From assembly GCF_002964975.1 (NCBI RefSeq), contig NZ_PSZM01000047.1, positions 1-58,205 on the forward strand: a stretch of 58,205 bases of DNA. Reading direction: 5' to 3'. Shown here in pieces: positions 45,132 to 55,312 of the stretch. The notes under the pieces were generated by a model. It ran no database searches and had not been told where the DNA came from. It worked only from the letters and a program-made list of their open reading frames with translations. Each line of letters starts with the position of its first letter. Within the stretch, counting starts at the first letter, position 1. The translations under genes were made by a program, and so were the position numbers. The stretch comes from Apibacter adventoris (GTDB lineage Bacteria > Bacteroidota > Bacteroidia > Flavobacteriales > Weeksellaceae).

Positions 45132-47261
45132 TTAAACGGTTGCACCTTTAGACTTTGCAATTACTTCTTCGGCTATGTTTTGAGGAGCAGCTTCATAATG
45201 GTCAAATTCCATAGTGGAGGTGGCTCGCCCTGAAGATAACGTACGTAAAGAAGTTACATATCCAAACATCTCTGATAATGGAACAAAAGCTTTAATTACT
45301 TTCGCATTATTTCTATCGTCCATACCAGTAACGGTAGCTCTTCTACGATTTAAATCGCCTACAATATCACCCATATATTCTTCCGGAGTTAAAGCCTCCA
45401 GCTTCATAATAGGTTCCATAATTACAGGTTTAGCTTTTCTTGCCGCTTCTTTAAATCCTAGTTTAGCCGCTAGTTCAAATGATAATTGATCAGAGTCTAC
45501 CGGGTGGAAAGAACCATCCTTAAGAGTGATTTTCATACCATCAATCTCATAACCTGCTAAAGGTCCATTCTTCATGGATTCTTTAAATCCTTTTTCTACA
45601 GAAGGGATAAATTCTCTTGGAATATTACCACCTTTAATTTCATTTACAAATTCCAGACCGGATTTACCTTCCTCCGCAGGACTGATAGAGAAGACAATAT
45701 CTGCAAATTTACCACGACCACCGGTTTGCTTTTTGTAAACTTCTCTATGATCTGCATCGCCAGTTAAAGCTTCTTTATATTCAACCTGAGGTTGTCCTTG
45801 GTTTACTTCAACTTTAAATTCTCTTTTTAAACGGTCTATAATAATATCTAAATGAAGTTCCCCCATACCGGAAATAATAGTTTGTCCGGATGCTTCATCT
45901 GTTTTCACTTGAAAAGTAGGATCTTCTTCTGCTAATTTTCCTAAAGCCATACCTAATTTGTCAACATCGGCTTTGGTTTTAGGTTCTATTGCTATCCCAA
46001 TTACAGGATCAGGGAATATCATGCTTTCCAAAACAATCGGAGCTTTTTCATCACATAGAGTATCCCCGGTTTTAATATCTTTAAATCCAACCGCAGCACC
46101 AATATCACCCGCTTCAATATATTCAACAGGATTTTGTTTATTGGCATGCATTTGGTAAATACGAGAAATTCTTTCCTTATCACCGGAACGAGTGTTTAAT
46201 ACATAAGAACCTGCATCTAAGTGCCCGGAATAGGCTCTAAAAAATGCTAAACGTCCTACAAACGGATCTGTCGCAATTTTAAAAGCTAAAGCAGCAAAAG
46301 GTTCTTTAGAATCTGGCTTTCTAGCAATAGGTTCATCTGTTCTAGGGTCTGTTCCTTCAATAGCTTCTTTATCTAGAGGAGAAGGAAGATATCTACAAAC
46401 AGCATCAAGCATGAATTGAACTCCTTTATTTTTGAAAGAAGAACCACAAACCATAGGGATAATACTTATATCTATAGTTGCTTTACGAAGAGCTGTGTGA
46501 ACTTCTTCTTCCGTAATGGAATTTGGATCATCGAAAAATTTTTCCATTAAATTTTCGTCATATTCCGCTACGGCTTCAATTAAAATTTGTCGGTATTGCA
46601 TAACTTCTTCCTCCATTTCTGCAGGAATGTCTACAATATCAAATGTAGAACCGAAGTTATCATCATGCCATATAATAGCTCTGTTTTTAACAAGGTCTAC
46701 AACTCCTTTAAAATCTTCTTCAGAACCGATGGGTAAAACAATAGGAACCGCGTTGGACCCTAACATCTCTTTTACCTGACGACAAACATTTAAAAAATCT
46801 GCTCCCTGACGGTCCATTTTATTAACGAATCCCATTCTTGGAACTCTATAGTTATCTGCTAATCTCCAGTTAGTTTCCGATTGAGGTTCCACACCATCAA
46901 CGGCACTAAATAAAAATACTAAACCATCCAATACCCGCAAAGATCGGTTAACCTCTACGGTAAAATCTACGTGTCCCGGGGTATCTATAATGTTAAAATG
47001 ATAAGGTTTAGTTTCCGGTAATTTTTTACCATCATCTGCTACTGGAAAATTCCAATTACATGTTGTTGCTGCAGAAGTAATTGTAATACCTCTTTCAGCT
47101 TCCTGAGCCATCCAGTCCATTGTAGAAGCTCCATCATGAACTTCTCCTATTTTATGGTTTACTCCGGTATAAAATAAAATACGTTCTGTGGTGGTAGTCT
47201 TCCCGGCATCAATGTGGGCAGCGATACCAATATTACGTGTATAATTTAAATCTCTTGACAT
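45132..47261 (-). CDS. fusA: Elongation factor G
   Basis: The 709-residue GTPase has [20 protein letters not shown] (G1), DTPGHVDF (G3), [10 protein letters not shown] (G4) and the C-terminal domains IV and V. The short insert [13 protein letters not shown] before the G3 motif is usual in Bacteroidota. It catalyses ribosomal translocation. It lies between rpsG and rpsJ. Confidence 0.97.
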   Translation of the reverse strand: MSRDLNYTRNIGIAAHIDAGKTTTTERILFYTGVNHKIGEVHDGASTMDWMAQEAERGITITSAATTCNWNFPVADDGKKLPETKPYHFNIIDTPGHVDFTVEVNRSLRVLDGLVFLFSAVDGVEPQSETNWRLADNYRVPRMGFVNKMDRQGADFLNVCRQVKEMLGSNAVPIVLPIGSEEDFKGVVDLVKNRAIIWHDDNFGSTFDIVDIPAEMEEEVMQYRQILIEAVAEYDENLMEKFFDDPNSITEEEVHTALRKATIDISIIPMVCGSSFKNKGVQFMLDAVCRYLPSPLDKEAIEGTDPRTDEPIARKPDSKEPFAALAFKIATDPFVGRLAFFRAYSGHLDAGSYVLNTRSGDKERISRIYQMHANKQNPVEYIEAGDIGAAVGFKDIKTGDTLCDEKAPIVLESMIFPDPVIGIAIEPKTKADVDKLGMALGKLAEEDPTFQVKTDEASGQTIISGMGELHLDIIIDRLKREFKVEVNQGQPQVEYKEALTGDADHREVYKKQTGGRGKFADIVFSISPAEEGKSGLEFVNEIKGGNIPREFIPSVEKGFKESMKNGPLAGYEIDGMKITLKDGSFHPVDSDQLSFELAAKLGFKEAARKAKPVIMEPIMKLEALTPEEYMGDIVGDLNRRRATVTGMDDRNNAKVIKAFVPLSEMFGYVTSLRTLSSGRATSTMEFDHYEAAPQNIAEEVIAKSKGATV

Positions 47262-47273
47262 AGTAAATTTCTG

Positions 47274-47750
47274 TTAGAATCTGAAATGAGAAAATGCTTT
47301 ATTTGCTTCCGCCATGCGGTGAGTATCTGTTTTCTTTTTAACTGCAGCTCCTTCTTCTTTAGCAGCAGCTAAAATTTCGGCAGCTAACTTTTGTGACATA
47401 GCTTTCTCATTTCTATCTCTAGAATATTTGATCAACCATTTCATTGCCATAGAAATTTTTCTATCTGGTCGTATAGGCATAGGAATTTGGAAGTTTGCAC
47501 CACCAACTCTTCGGCTACGAACCTCAACGTGAGGCATTACATTTTCTAAAGCATCTTTCCAAATATCTAAAGATGATTTTTCTGGGTCTTCTTTTTTAGC
47601 TTCTACGATTTCTAAAGCATCGTAAAAAATTTTAAAAGCGATACTCTTTTTACCATCTGTCATTAAGTTGTTAACGAAACGAGTTACTAACTGATCGTTA
47701 AACTTGGGATCTGGTAAGAGTGTACGTTTTTTTGCTTTCGTTTTTCTCAT
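47274..47750 (-). CDS. rpsG: 30S ribosomal protein S7
   Basis: 158 residues; [20 protein letters not shown] at the start, [20 protein letters not shown] in the middle. Normal length and position between rpsL (24 nt upstream) and fusA. Confidence 0.96.
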   Translation of the reverse strand: MRKTKAKKRTLLPDPKFNDQLVTRFVNNLMTDGKKSIAFKIFYDALEIVEAKKEDPEKSSLDIWKDALENVMPHVEVRSRRVGGANFQIPMPIRPDRKISMAMKWLIKYSRDRNEKAMSQKLAAEILAAAKEEGAAVKKKTDTHRMAEANKAFSHFRF

Positions 47751-47774
47751 TTTACCTGAATAATTTCGTTAATA

Positions 47775-48155
47775 CTATTTTTTGTCTTTAGGACGTTTAG
47801 CACCATATTTACTTCTTCTTTGTAAACGACCTTGTACACCTGCGGTGTCTAAAGCTCCTCTAACGATGTGATAACGAACTCCCGGTAAATCTTTTACCCT
47901 TCCGCCTCTCACCAATACTATCGAGTGCTCTTGCAGATTATGTCCTTCTCCTGGTATGTAAGCATTTACCTCTTTCCCGTTTGTTAAACGTACTCTGGCA
48001 ACTTTTCTAAGTGCTGAGTTTGGTTTTTTTGGGGTAGTGGTATATACACGGGTACATACTCCACGACGTTGTGGACAAGAATCTAAAGCAACCGATTTAC
48101 TCTTCTTGGTAAGTGTGGCTCTTCCTTTTCTTACTAATTGTTGAATAGTTGGCAT
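47775..48155 (-). CDS. rpsL: 30S ribosomal protein S12
   Basis: 126 residues; [20 protein letters not shown], then [20 protein letters not shown] and [16 protein letters not shown]. The Lys residues in PKKPNS and in GGRVKDLPG, positions where streptomycin resistance changes occur, are wild type. First gene of the str operon. Confidence 0.97.
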   Translation of the reverse strand: MPTIQQLVRKGRATLTKKSKSVALDSCPQRRGVCTRVYTTTPKKPNSALRKVARVRLTNGKEVNAYIPGEGHNLQEHSIVLVRGGRVKDLPGVRYHIVRGALDTAGVQGRLQRRSKYGAKRPKDKK

Positions 48156-48180
48156 TTATGCTCTTTTAAATTTTAGTGTG

Positions 48181-48211
48181 CAAATGTAATGTTTTTTTAG
48201 AAGAATACAAA
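48181..48211 (-). promoter_or_regulatory. Promoter of the str operon (Bacteroidota type)
   Basis: On the minus strand TTTG (48211-48208) and TACATTTG (48188-48181) are separated by 19 nt, matching the -33 TTTG and -7 TAnnTTTG consensus. It lies 25 nt upstream of the rpsL start. Confidence 0.7.
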
Positions 48212-48309
48212 AATAATATCCTCACAATCTTTTTATTACTTAACGGTTATGTTAATTTTATTTTACTCATAGTTTTTATTTAAACTTTTGCCGATAAAAT
48301 CATACAAAT

Positions 48310-48341
48310 AAAAAAGGCTTCAATCTAATGAAGCCCTTTAT
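48310..48341 (-). terminator. Terminator of the first LRR gene
   Basis: GGCTTCA / TGAAGCC stem with A/T flanks, directly downstream of the minus-strand LRR gene. Confidence 0.8.
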
Positions 48342-48361
48342 AAAGTTAAATTAATAAATAA

Positions 48362-50053
48362 TTATTTCTTAATGATCTTTTTTGTAATGGTACCTTGACT
48401 TGTTTTTATGGTGAGTATGTAGTTACCATTAGATAAGCCTTGTAGATTTACTTCTTTATTGATAACCGGACTTACTTTTTTTACTTCATTACCGGAATAA
48501 TCATATATACTTACAGATTCTATTTGAGAAGGTGTATTGATTTTTAATACATCAATTACCGGATTAGGATATACCTTTAAGTTAGAAGTTTCAACTTCAG
48601 GTCCTGTTAAAGTAAAATTGTCAGGTATTTTAAAATCTCTATTTTTAGCAGAAAAATCTTGAATCATAGAGTTGGTAATTGTTACTTCATATTCTATATC
48701 TAAATTTGGGTATAAAGCATTGGTCATTTTACAAAGAAGAGTTTTACCCTTATTACCCGGTCCGGGATAAAAAGCTCCATTAGAGGCAAACATAGCAACT
48801 TTTTGATTGGTAGTCTTGTCATACCATGTATAAGTAGTTAATGTTTCATGAATATTATATTCGGAGGAAAGGTCAATCAAATCTAAAAAACCTTTCGTAC
48901 CTCCTTTCCATATGGCTTGGGGACCTAATTTACTTAATGTTCCATATTTAAGATTAGAAAAATCTCCTTTTAAAGTAGAAAATTTTAATAAGTTATCATA
49001 ACAATTCAAATGTAATAATTCTCTAACATTAGATAAATCTAAAGAAGTTAATTGATTATTATTACAATCTAGGAATTCTAAAATAGGATTATGAGATAAA
49101 TCTAAAGAGGTCAATTGATTATTATTGCATTTTAGTTCTTTTAAATTAGGGTTGTTAGACAAATTTAAAGAAGTTAATTGATTATTATTACAAGCTAACA
49201 ATTCTAAATTTGTATAAGGAGTTACATCTAAAGAAGATATTTGATTTTCATCACATAAAATTTTATTCAGATTTGTATTTTTGTCCTTAGGTAGGTTTAA
49301 AGAGGTTAATTTATTCTTTTCACAATCTAAATATTCTAAGTTATTATTGTAAGATAAATCTAAAGAGTTTAGTAAATTAGTATTACAAACCAGAACTTTT
49401 AAATTAAGATTATTAGATAAATTTATTGCACTTAATTTATTTTCATAGCAAATCAGACTTTTCAACTTAGGATTTTTTGAAAGATCTAAAGAGGTTAATT
49501 GATTTCCATTACAATCTAAAAATTCCAAATTAGAATTATGAGATAGGTCTAAAGAAGTTATTTTATTTGAATAACAAATTAGATTGCTTAAATTGTAATT
49601 TGTAGCTACATCTATTGAGGAAATATTAGTTTGTATAATTTCTAAAAGCTCTAAATTTTTAAAATAGCTACCATTAAATGTACCGTAAAAATTTTGATAA
49701 ATTTGAATACGCGTTAACACTTTGTGATTTCCTGATACTTTCCAAGTAAGGGGAGGGGTTTCCATATCACTGGTTGTTATTTTATTTATCAAGTCATCCG
49801 GATTTCCGCTGATAGCTTCTTCTATATCCTTCCAAGTCAAGTCCGCAACCTCATAATTATACTTTCCTATAGTGTTTGAATATTGCATTAGAAAGGACAA
49901 TATTCCAAAAACATCCATGGCATCATAATTAGAAGTAGTGGAAGCTACAAAATTTTTTTGAAGGTAATTTGCTTTTGCAGAAGGAGAACCTGAGGCTAAA
50001 GCATAAGTGTTAAAAATAAATAACACTGACATAAATAATAAAATTTTTCTCAT
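48362..50053 (-). CDS. Secreted LRR protein with type IX sorting tail (copy 1)
   Basis: The 563-residue protein has a signal peptide (MRKILLFMSVLFIFNTYALA). About ten 20-21-residue leucine-rich repeats follow, of the pattern LTSLDLSxNPxLxxLxCxxNQ (residues 150-340). Then comes a beta region and a C-terminal tail beginning LKVYPNPVIDVLKINTPSQI and ending GTITKKIIKK, the Por_Secre_tail sorting signal. It should be exported by the type IX system and attached to the surface or released. The paralogue at 50450 lies next to it. Confidence 0.88.
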   Translation of the reverse strand: MRKILLFMSVLFIFNTYALASGSPSAKANYLQKNFVASTTSNYDAMDVFGILSFLMQYSNTIGKYNYEVADLTWKDIEEAISGNPDDLINKITTSDMETPPLTWKVSGNHKVLTRIQIYQNFYGTFNGSYFKNLELLEIIQTNISSIDVATNYNLSNLICYSNKITSLDLSHNSNLEFLDCNGNQLTSLDLSKNPKLKSLICYENKLSAINLSNNLNLKVLVCNTNLLNSLDLSYNNNLEYLDCEKNKLTSLNLPKDKNTNLNKILCDENQISSLDVTPYTNLELLACNNNQLTSLNLSNNPNLKELKCNNNQLTSLDLSHNPILEFLDCNNNQLTSLDLSNVRELLHLNCYDNLLKFSTLKGDFSNLKYGTLSKLGPQAIWKGGTKGFLDLIDLSSEYNIHETLTTYTWYDKTTNQKVAMFASNGAFYPGPGNKGKTLLCKMTNALYPNLDIEYEVTITNSMIQDFSAKNRDFKIPDNFTLTGPEVETSNLKVYPNPVIDVLKINTPSQIESVSIYDYSGNEVKKVSPVINKEVNLQGLSNGNYILTIKTSQGTITKKIIKK

Positions 50054-50157
50054 AAGTAATATATTTTAAAGTTATTTTGACTAATGTAAGAAAAATATTT
50101 TATAATTATAATAAAAAATTAAATTACTTGAATGGTTTGTTTTTTATTTATAAGTGT

Positions 50158-50253
50158 ATGATGAAAAAGTTATTATTTATAGTAATTATGTTTGTTTTTA
50201 TATTTTATTCTTTAATTTATGAAAATTCAGTTCGTGACGTGTATATCTGTTAA
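50158..50253 (+). CDS. Possible 31-aa membrane peptide
   Basis: ORF MMKKLLFIVIMFVFIFYSLI then YENSVRDVYIC, a basic start and one hydrophobic segment, in the gap between the LRR genes. No ribosome site is obvious. The rest of this 396-bp gap holds no gene and looks like decayed coding DNA. Confidence 0.25.
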   Translation: MMKKLLFIVIMFVFIFYSLIYENSVRDVYIC

Positions 50254-50398
50254 AGGGCAGGGATTTTAAAGAATATTACTATAATAACAATTACGGAGAT
50301 TTAAAAAAACTGTGGTACGGATATTTATAAGATTTCTAAAAGTGAAGCCTAAAAAATGAGGAGAGGGTTTTGTGGATATGAGTAAATTATTTCATAAA

Positions 50399-50428
50399 GC
50401 CAAAACCCGCCTGAATGCGGGTTTTGAT
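50399..50428 (-). terminator. Terminator of the second LRR gene
   Basis: CAAAACCCGC / GCGGGTTTTG stem with a CTGAAT loop, downstream of the minus-strand gene that ends at 50450. Confidence 0.85.
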
Positions 50429-50449
50429 TATAGGTTAATTAAGATTCTT

Positions 50450-52084
50450 TTATTTCTTAATGATCTTTTTTGTAATGGTACCTTGGCTTGTTTTTACGGT
50501 GAGAATGTAGTTTCCACTCGATAAACCTTGTAGATTAACTTCTTTATTGATAACAGGACTTACTTTTTTTACTTCATTGCCCGAATAATCATATATACTT
50601 ACAGATTCTATTTGGGAAGGTGTATTGATTTTTAATACATCGATTACTGGATTAGGATATATCTTTAAATTAGAAGTTTCTGCTTCAGGCCCTGTTAAAG
50701 TAAAATTTTCAGGGATTTTAAAATCCCTAGTTTTAGCAGAAAAACCTTGAGTCATTGAGTTGGTTATGGTTACTTCATATTCTAAAGTAAGCGTTGGATA
50801 TGAAGCATTCGTCATTTTACAAATAAGGGTTTTTCCTGCATTGGCCGGGCTGGCATAGAAAGTACCATTAGCAGCAAACATTGTAACCTCCTGATTAGTA
50901 GCTGCATCATACCATTTAAAGGTAGTCAAAGTTCCATTGATATTGTATTCGGAAGAAAGGTCGATTAATTCAAAAAAGCCTTTGGTTCCTCCATAGAGCG
51001 AGGCTTGGGGGCCTAGTTTGCTAAATTTATAATCAAGTTTAGAAAAATCCCCTTTTAAGGTGGAGAATTTTAATTTATTTACATAACATTGTAATTGCTC
51101 TAAATTAGGATTTTTAGATAAATCTAAGGTAGTTAATCGATAGTTAGAATTGCAATATAAAATTTTTAATTTAGGATTATTAGATACATCTAAAGAGTTT
51201 ATTGAAGTATATCTACAAGATAACCATTCTAAATTGGGGTTTTTAGATATGTCTAAAGACTTTAATTCACTAATATTGTTACATGATAGTGATTTTAAAT
51301 TAGGGTTTTTAGAGACATCTAAGGAGGTTAATGGAGTCCAAGTAATATCTAAAATTTCCAATTTAGTATTTTTAGAGACATCTAAGGAAATTAGTTGATG
51401 ATTATATTGCACACGTAATTCCTTCAAATTAGTATTTTTAGATATGTCTAAGTTAGTTAATTGATTATCAGCACAATTTAAAATAACTAAATTTTTATTT
51501 TTAGATACGTCTATGTAGTTTAGTTTATTCCCCGAAATAGATAAGTTTTGTAAATTAGAATTATGAGATACGTCTAATTTAGTTAATTTATTTAAATTAC
51601 ACATTAAAGTAACTAAATTAATATTTTTAGAGATATCTATGGAGGTGATTTGAGTATGCCAAAGGACAAATATTTTTAAATTTTTAAAATATTTTCCATC
51701 AAATATCCCTGTTAATGAATCTTTATTAAATTCCAAATGAGTTAAAACTCTAGAGTTTCCGACTTTCTCCCAGGCAAGATTGGGAGATATTTCAGGCAAT
51801 TTTCCTATTAATTTAACAAAAATAACATCCGGATTTCCACTTATAGCGGCTGCCATCTCTTCCCATGTAATCCCCTGTACCTCATAATTATATTTTCCTG
51901 TAACTTCGGAATATTGCATAAGAAAAGTTAATAGACCAAAGACATCCATAGGATCGTAATTGGAAGTCGTAGGAGCTGTAAAGTTCTTTTTTAGGTAGGT
52001 TTGTTTTGCTGAAGGAGAACCTGAGGCCAAGACCTGAGTACTTATAAAACACCCAAGCAACATAAATATTAAAATTTTTTTCAT
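50450..52084 (-). CDS. Secreted LRR protein with type IX sorting tail (copy 2)
   Basis: The 544-residue paralogue has signal MKKILIFMLLGCFISTQVLA and repeats of the form SLDVSKNPNLKSLSCNNISE. The sorting tail (LKIYPNPVIDVLKINTPSQI to GTITKKIIKK) is nearly identical to copy 1. The N-terminal 90 residues and the tail are much more alike than the LRR part, as expected after duplication with divergence or recombination of the repeat region. Confidence 0.88.
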   Translation of the reverse strand: MKKILIFMLLGCFISTQVLASGSPSAKQTYLKKNFTAPTTSNYDPMDVFGLLTFLMQYSEVTGKYNYEVQGITWEEMAAAISGNPDVIFVKLIGKLPEISPNLAWEKVGNSRVLTHLEFNKDSLTGIFDGKYFKNLKIFVLWHTQITSIDISKNINLVTLMCNLNKLTKLDVSHNSNLQNLSISGNKLNYIDVSKNKNLVILNCADNQLTNLDISKNTNLKELRVQYNHQLISLDVSKNTKLEILDITWTPLTSLDVSKNPNLKSLSCNNISELKSLDISKNPNLEWLSCRYTSINSLDVSNNPKLKILYCNSNYRLTTLDLSKNPNLEQLQCYVNKLKFSTLKGDFSKLDYKFSKLGPQASLYGGTKGFFELIDLSSEYNINGTLTTFKWYDAATNQEVTMFAANGTFYASPANAGKTLICKMTNASYPTLTLEYEVTITNSMTQGFSAKTRDFKIPENFTLTGPEAETSNLKIYPNPVIDVLKINTPSQIESVSIYDYSGNEVKKVSPVINKEVNLQGLSSGNYILTVKTSQGTITKKIIKK

Positions 52085-52244
52085 AGGTAAAATAATTTAA
52101 AGGTTATTTTATAGCAATATAATATAAATATTTGAATTATTTATAATAAAAATATATTTTTATTTTATGCTGAAACTAAAAACGGATAGGGAAAATAAGG
52201 GTTGGGTATTGCATCCCTTTTATATTTTAAATAACTTGCGAACG

Positions 52245-52895
52245 ATGAAATTGGATACATTAAAACATAAGGGAAGAAGAAATCAACTAATTGAATTACT
52301 AAAACGAAAAGGAATACATGATTTAAATGTTCTACATGCCTTAAATGAAATTCCCAGACATATTTTTATAGATTCAGCTTTTGAAGATTTTGCCTACGAA
52401 GATCGTGCATTTCCAATTCTTTCCGGGCAAACCATTTCTCACCCTTATACGGTAGCATTTCAAACTCAGTTGCTCCATGTACAGAAAGGGGAAAAGGTGC
52501 TGGAAATAGGTACAGGTTCCGGATATCAGACTGCCGTACTGGTTGCTTTAGGTGCTCAGGTTTACACTATTGAAAGACAAAAGGAGCTTTTTGATTTTTC
52601 TAAAAATATATTAAAGAAAATCCATTTTTCTCCTAAGCATCAGATTTTTGGAGATGGTTATCAGGGGTTACCTTCATTTGCTCCATTTGATAAGATTATT
52701 GTTACAGCAGGCGCACCGGTCTTGCCCAAGAAATTATTAGAACAACTTTCTGTGGGAGGAGTTATGGTAATTCCCATTGGAAACAAGGAACAAAAAATGT
52801 ATACCATATTGCGATTAGATGATAAAAATTTTGAAACTCTTGAGTTTGGAGAGTATCAGTTTGTTCCTATGTTAGAAAAAAGAGAATTGGGTTAA
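52245..52895 (+). CDS. pcm: Protein-L-isoaspartate O-methyltransferase
   Basis: The 216-residue form from 52245 begins MKLDTLKHKGRRNQLIELLK, as in related enzymes; a start at 52167 would add 26 atypical residues. Motifs are NEIPRHIFIDSAFEDFAYED, VLEIGTGSGYQTAVL (SAM motif I) and FDKIIVTAGAP. It repairs isoaspartyl residues in damaged proteins. Confidence 0.9.
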   Translation: MKLDTLKHKGRRNQLIELLKRKGIHDLNVLHALNEIPRHIFIDSAFEDFAYEDRAFPILSGQTISHPYTVAFQTQLLHVQKGEKVLEIGTGSGYQTAVLVALGAQVYTIERQKELFDFSKNILKKIHFSPKHQIFGDGYQGLPSFAPFDKIIVTAGAPVLPKKLLEQLSVGGVMVIPIGNKEQKMYTILRLDDKNFETLEFGEYQFVPMLEKRELG

Positions 52896-53011
52896 TTTTT
52901 AGCAATATCATAAAGGATATATTTCTAAAATGATTTCGGATAATAATTACTCATATATTTTCTAAACAGAGTTTGATTGTTAATAATTAAGTGATAGATA
53001 ATAAAAAGATA

Positions 53012-54493
53012 CTATAAATTTAATTGCAATATTTCATGAGATTTTTTTCTAACATCATCACAATACGATTCTTCGTTAAAATCTTTATTAAAAGAAGGAA
53101 TCATTTCTGTTAATTTAGATTGCCATTTGTCAGAATTATACTCTTCAGGGAAACACTGTTTAATTAAATTTATCATAATATCTACAGCTGTCGAAGCTCC
53201 GGGAGAGGCTCCTAATAATGCAGCAATAGAAGTGTCTTTAGCAAAAATAACTTCTGTTCCGAATTTTAAAACGCCACCTTTTTCTTTGTCTTTTTCTATA
53301 ACTTGTACTCTTTGTCCGGCTACTTCTTCATCCCAATCCTCAATAGCAGCCATAGGTAAATATTCCTTTAAAGCTTCAATTTTTTGTTTTTTAGTCAATT
53401 TAACCTGATCTATCAAATATTGAGTTAAATCCATATTATGCCATCCAGCCTCAATCATGGCTCCTATATTTTCAAATTGCAGAGATTTAAAAAGATCTAA
53501 AAAAGATCCGTGTTTTAAAAATTTTGTAGAAAATACGGCAAAAGGCCCGAATAATAATTTTTTTTCTCCCATAATCATACGTGTATCTAAATGGGGAACA
53601 GACATAGGGGGAGCACCTAAATTGGCTTTTCCGTAAACTTTTGCATGATGTCTTTGTACAATTTTTTCGTTATTGCAGATGAGCCATTCTCCGCCTACAG
53701 GGAAACCGCCAAAACCTCTGGCTTCCCTTATGCCGGATTTTTCTAATAATAAAATAGCTCCTCCGCCTGCTCCTATAAAAACAAAATCTGCACTAACCTG
53801 GAAACTTTCATCCGTTTTTTTATTTTGTATTTTCAGATTCCACTTTCCATCATTCATTTTATCTATATCTTTTACTTTATGATTTAGGTGTAATTCAATT
53901 TCATTCTTAGATTGCAAATGATTAAAAATTTCACGAGTTAACGCTCCGAAATCAATATCTGTTCCCAGATCAATTCTTGTAGCAGCTACTTTTTGTTTTT
54001 CATTTCTGCCTTCCATCACTAATGGAATCCAAGATTCAATTTCTTTCCTGTTTTCAGAATATTTCATAGATTTAAACAATGGATGTTTAATCATTGCATT
54101 ATAACGTTTTTTTAAAAATTGAATATCTTTTTCATTTTCAACAAAACTGTAATGCGGAGTGGAGTGTATAAAAGTATCAGGTGAGGAAATATATTGCTGA
54201 GTTACTAGATAACTCCAGAATTCTTTGGATAATTCAAATTGAGAAGCTGTATGCACAGCTTTTGAAATATCTATAGAACCATCCGAAATTTCAGGGGTAT
54301 AATTTAATTCACAAAAACCGGAGTGTCCTGTACCTGCATTGTTAAGGGCTGAAGAACTTTCTCCAGCAACTTCATTAAGTACTTCATACACTTTTATTGT
54401 AGCATCAGGCATTAATTTTTTTAGTAGCATACTTAATGTAGCGCTCATAATGCCGGCTCCTATGCAAACAACTTCTTTTTTTTCTCTATTCAT
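53012..54493 (-). CDS. mqo: Malate:quinone oxidoreductase
   Basis: The 493-residue protein has the FAD-binding start VVCIGAGIMSATLSMLLKKL and the Mqo-specific SSALNNAGTGHSGFCELNYT, GGFPVGGEWLICNN and GASPGASTAVDIMINL. It is membrane-associated, oxidises malate to oxaloacetate and reduces quinone. It is transcribed alone. Confidence 0.94.
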   Translation of the reverse strand: MNREKKEVVCIGAGIMSATLSMLLKKLMPDATIKVYEVLNEVAGESSSALNNAGTGHSGFCELNYTPEISDGSIDISKAVHTASQFELSKEFWSYLVTQQYISSPDTFIHSTPHYSFVENEKDIQFLKKRYNAMIKHPLFKSMKYSENRKEIESWIPLVMEGRNEKQKVAATRIDLGTDIDFGALTREIFNHLQSKNEIELHLNHKVKDIDKMNDGKWNLKIQNKKTDESFQVSADFVFIGAGGGAILLLEKSGIREARGFGGFPVGGEWLICNNEKIVQRHHAKVYGKANLGAPPMSVPHLDTRMIMGEKKLLFGPFAVFSTKFLKHGSFLDLFKSLQFENIGAMIEAGWHNMDLTQYLIDQVKLTKKQKIEALKEYLPMAAIEDWDEEVAGQRVQVIEKDKEKGGVLKFGTEVIFAKDTSIAALLGASPGASTAVDIMINLIKQCFPEEYNSDKWQSKLTEMIPSFNKDFNEESYCDDVRKKSHEILQLNL

Positions 54494-54658
54494 TTTATTG
54501 TGATTTATTTGTAAATATTCAAAAATTATACCTTACTGTAATTGTATTTTGTATTTTAATGTATATATATTAATAAATTACTATTTTTATAAAAGTGCAC
54601 TAAAAAAATGGATTAGTCTAAAAAAAATAGATTATTTTTGTTTTATATAATTAAAAAA

Positions 54659-55288
54659 ATGGTACATTATTTATTGAGAGAACCCAAATCAGCTATAGAA
54701 AAACCTTATCTTATACTTCTATTACATGGATATGGAAGTAATGAACAAGATTTATTCAGTTTTGCTGAAGAATTACCCGAGGATGCATATGTAATTAGCC
54801 TAAGAGGGCTAAGGATTGTTGGAACGGAGGGTTTTTCTTGGTATGATCTTGATTTTACAAATGGTGCCAGAATGGTTGACTATGGGCAAGCAATAGAAGC
54901 TCAGCATTATATCAATGAATTTATAGAAGAAATTAAAAATAAGTATTTTTTTGATCAAAATAATATCAATCTTATTGGGTTTAGTCAGGGAGCGATTCTT
55001 TCTTTCTCTTTGGCTTTACATAATCCTAAAAAATATAGAAAAATACTTTGTTTAAGCGGTTATCCTGATCCGGAATTATTAAAAGATATAAATATGGGAG
55101 AGGATTTTACACAATTAGAATTTTTCTTTTCTCATGGTGATAAAGACCCTATAATACCTATTCAATGGTCTAGACAATTTAAATCAATTTGTGAAGAGCT
55201 GGATATAGATTATGAATATCATGAGTATGAAGAGGGACACGGTATTAATTCAGAGAATTATTATGATATGTTAAATTTTTTAAGGTAG
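54659..55288 (+). CDS. Phospholipase/carboxylesterase family hydrolase
   Basis: The protein from Met8 (54659) is about 209 residues; a start at 54638 adds seven. Motifs: LILLLHGYGSNEQDLFSFAE, NLIGFSQGAILSFSLAL (GxSxG, nucleophile Ser) and SHGDKDPIIPI, ending with EGHGI, giving a Ser-Asp-His triad. It is a cytosolic alpha/beta hydrolase of the carboxylesterase type. bshA starts 24 nt downstream. Confidence 0.85.
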   Translation: MVHYLLREPKSAIEKPYLILLLHGYGSNEQDLFSFAEELPEDAYVISLRGLRIVGTEGFSWYDLDFTNGARMVDYGQAIEAQHYINEFIEEIKNKYFFDQNNINLIGFSQGAILSFSLALHNPKKYRKILCLSGYPDPELLKDINMGEDFTQLEFFFSHGDKDPIIPIQWSRQFKSICEELDIDYEYHEYEEGHGINSENYYDMLNFLR

Positions 55289-55312
55289 AAAATATTATAC
55301 AATATTTGAAAA

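Noticed and set aside
45214-46779. Plus-strand ORFs inside fusA
   Set aside because: They are antisense to a well conserved housekeeping gene and have no own features.
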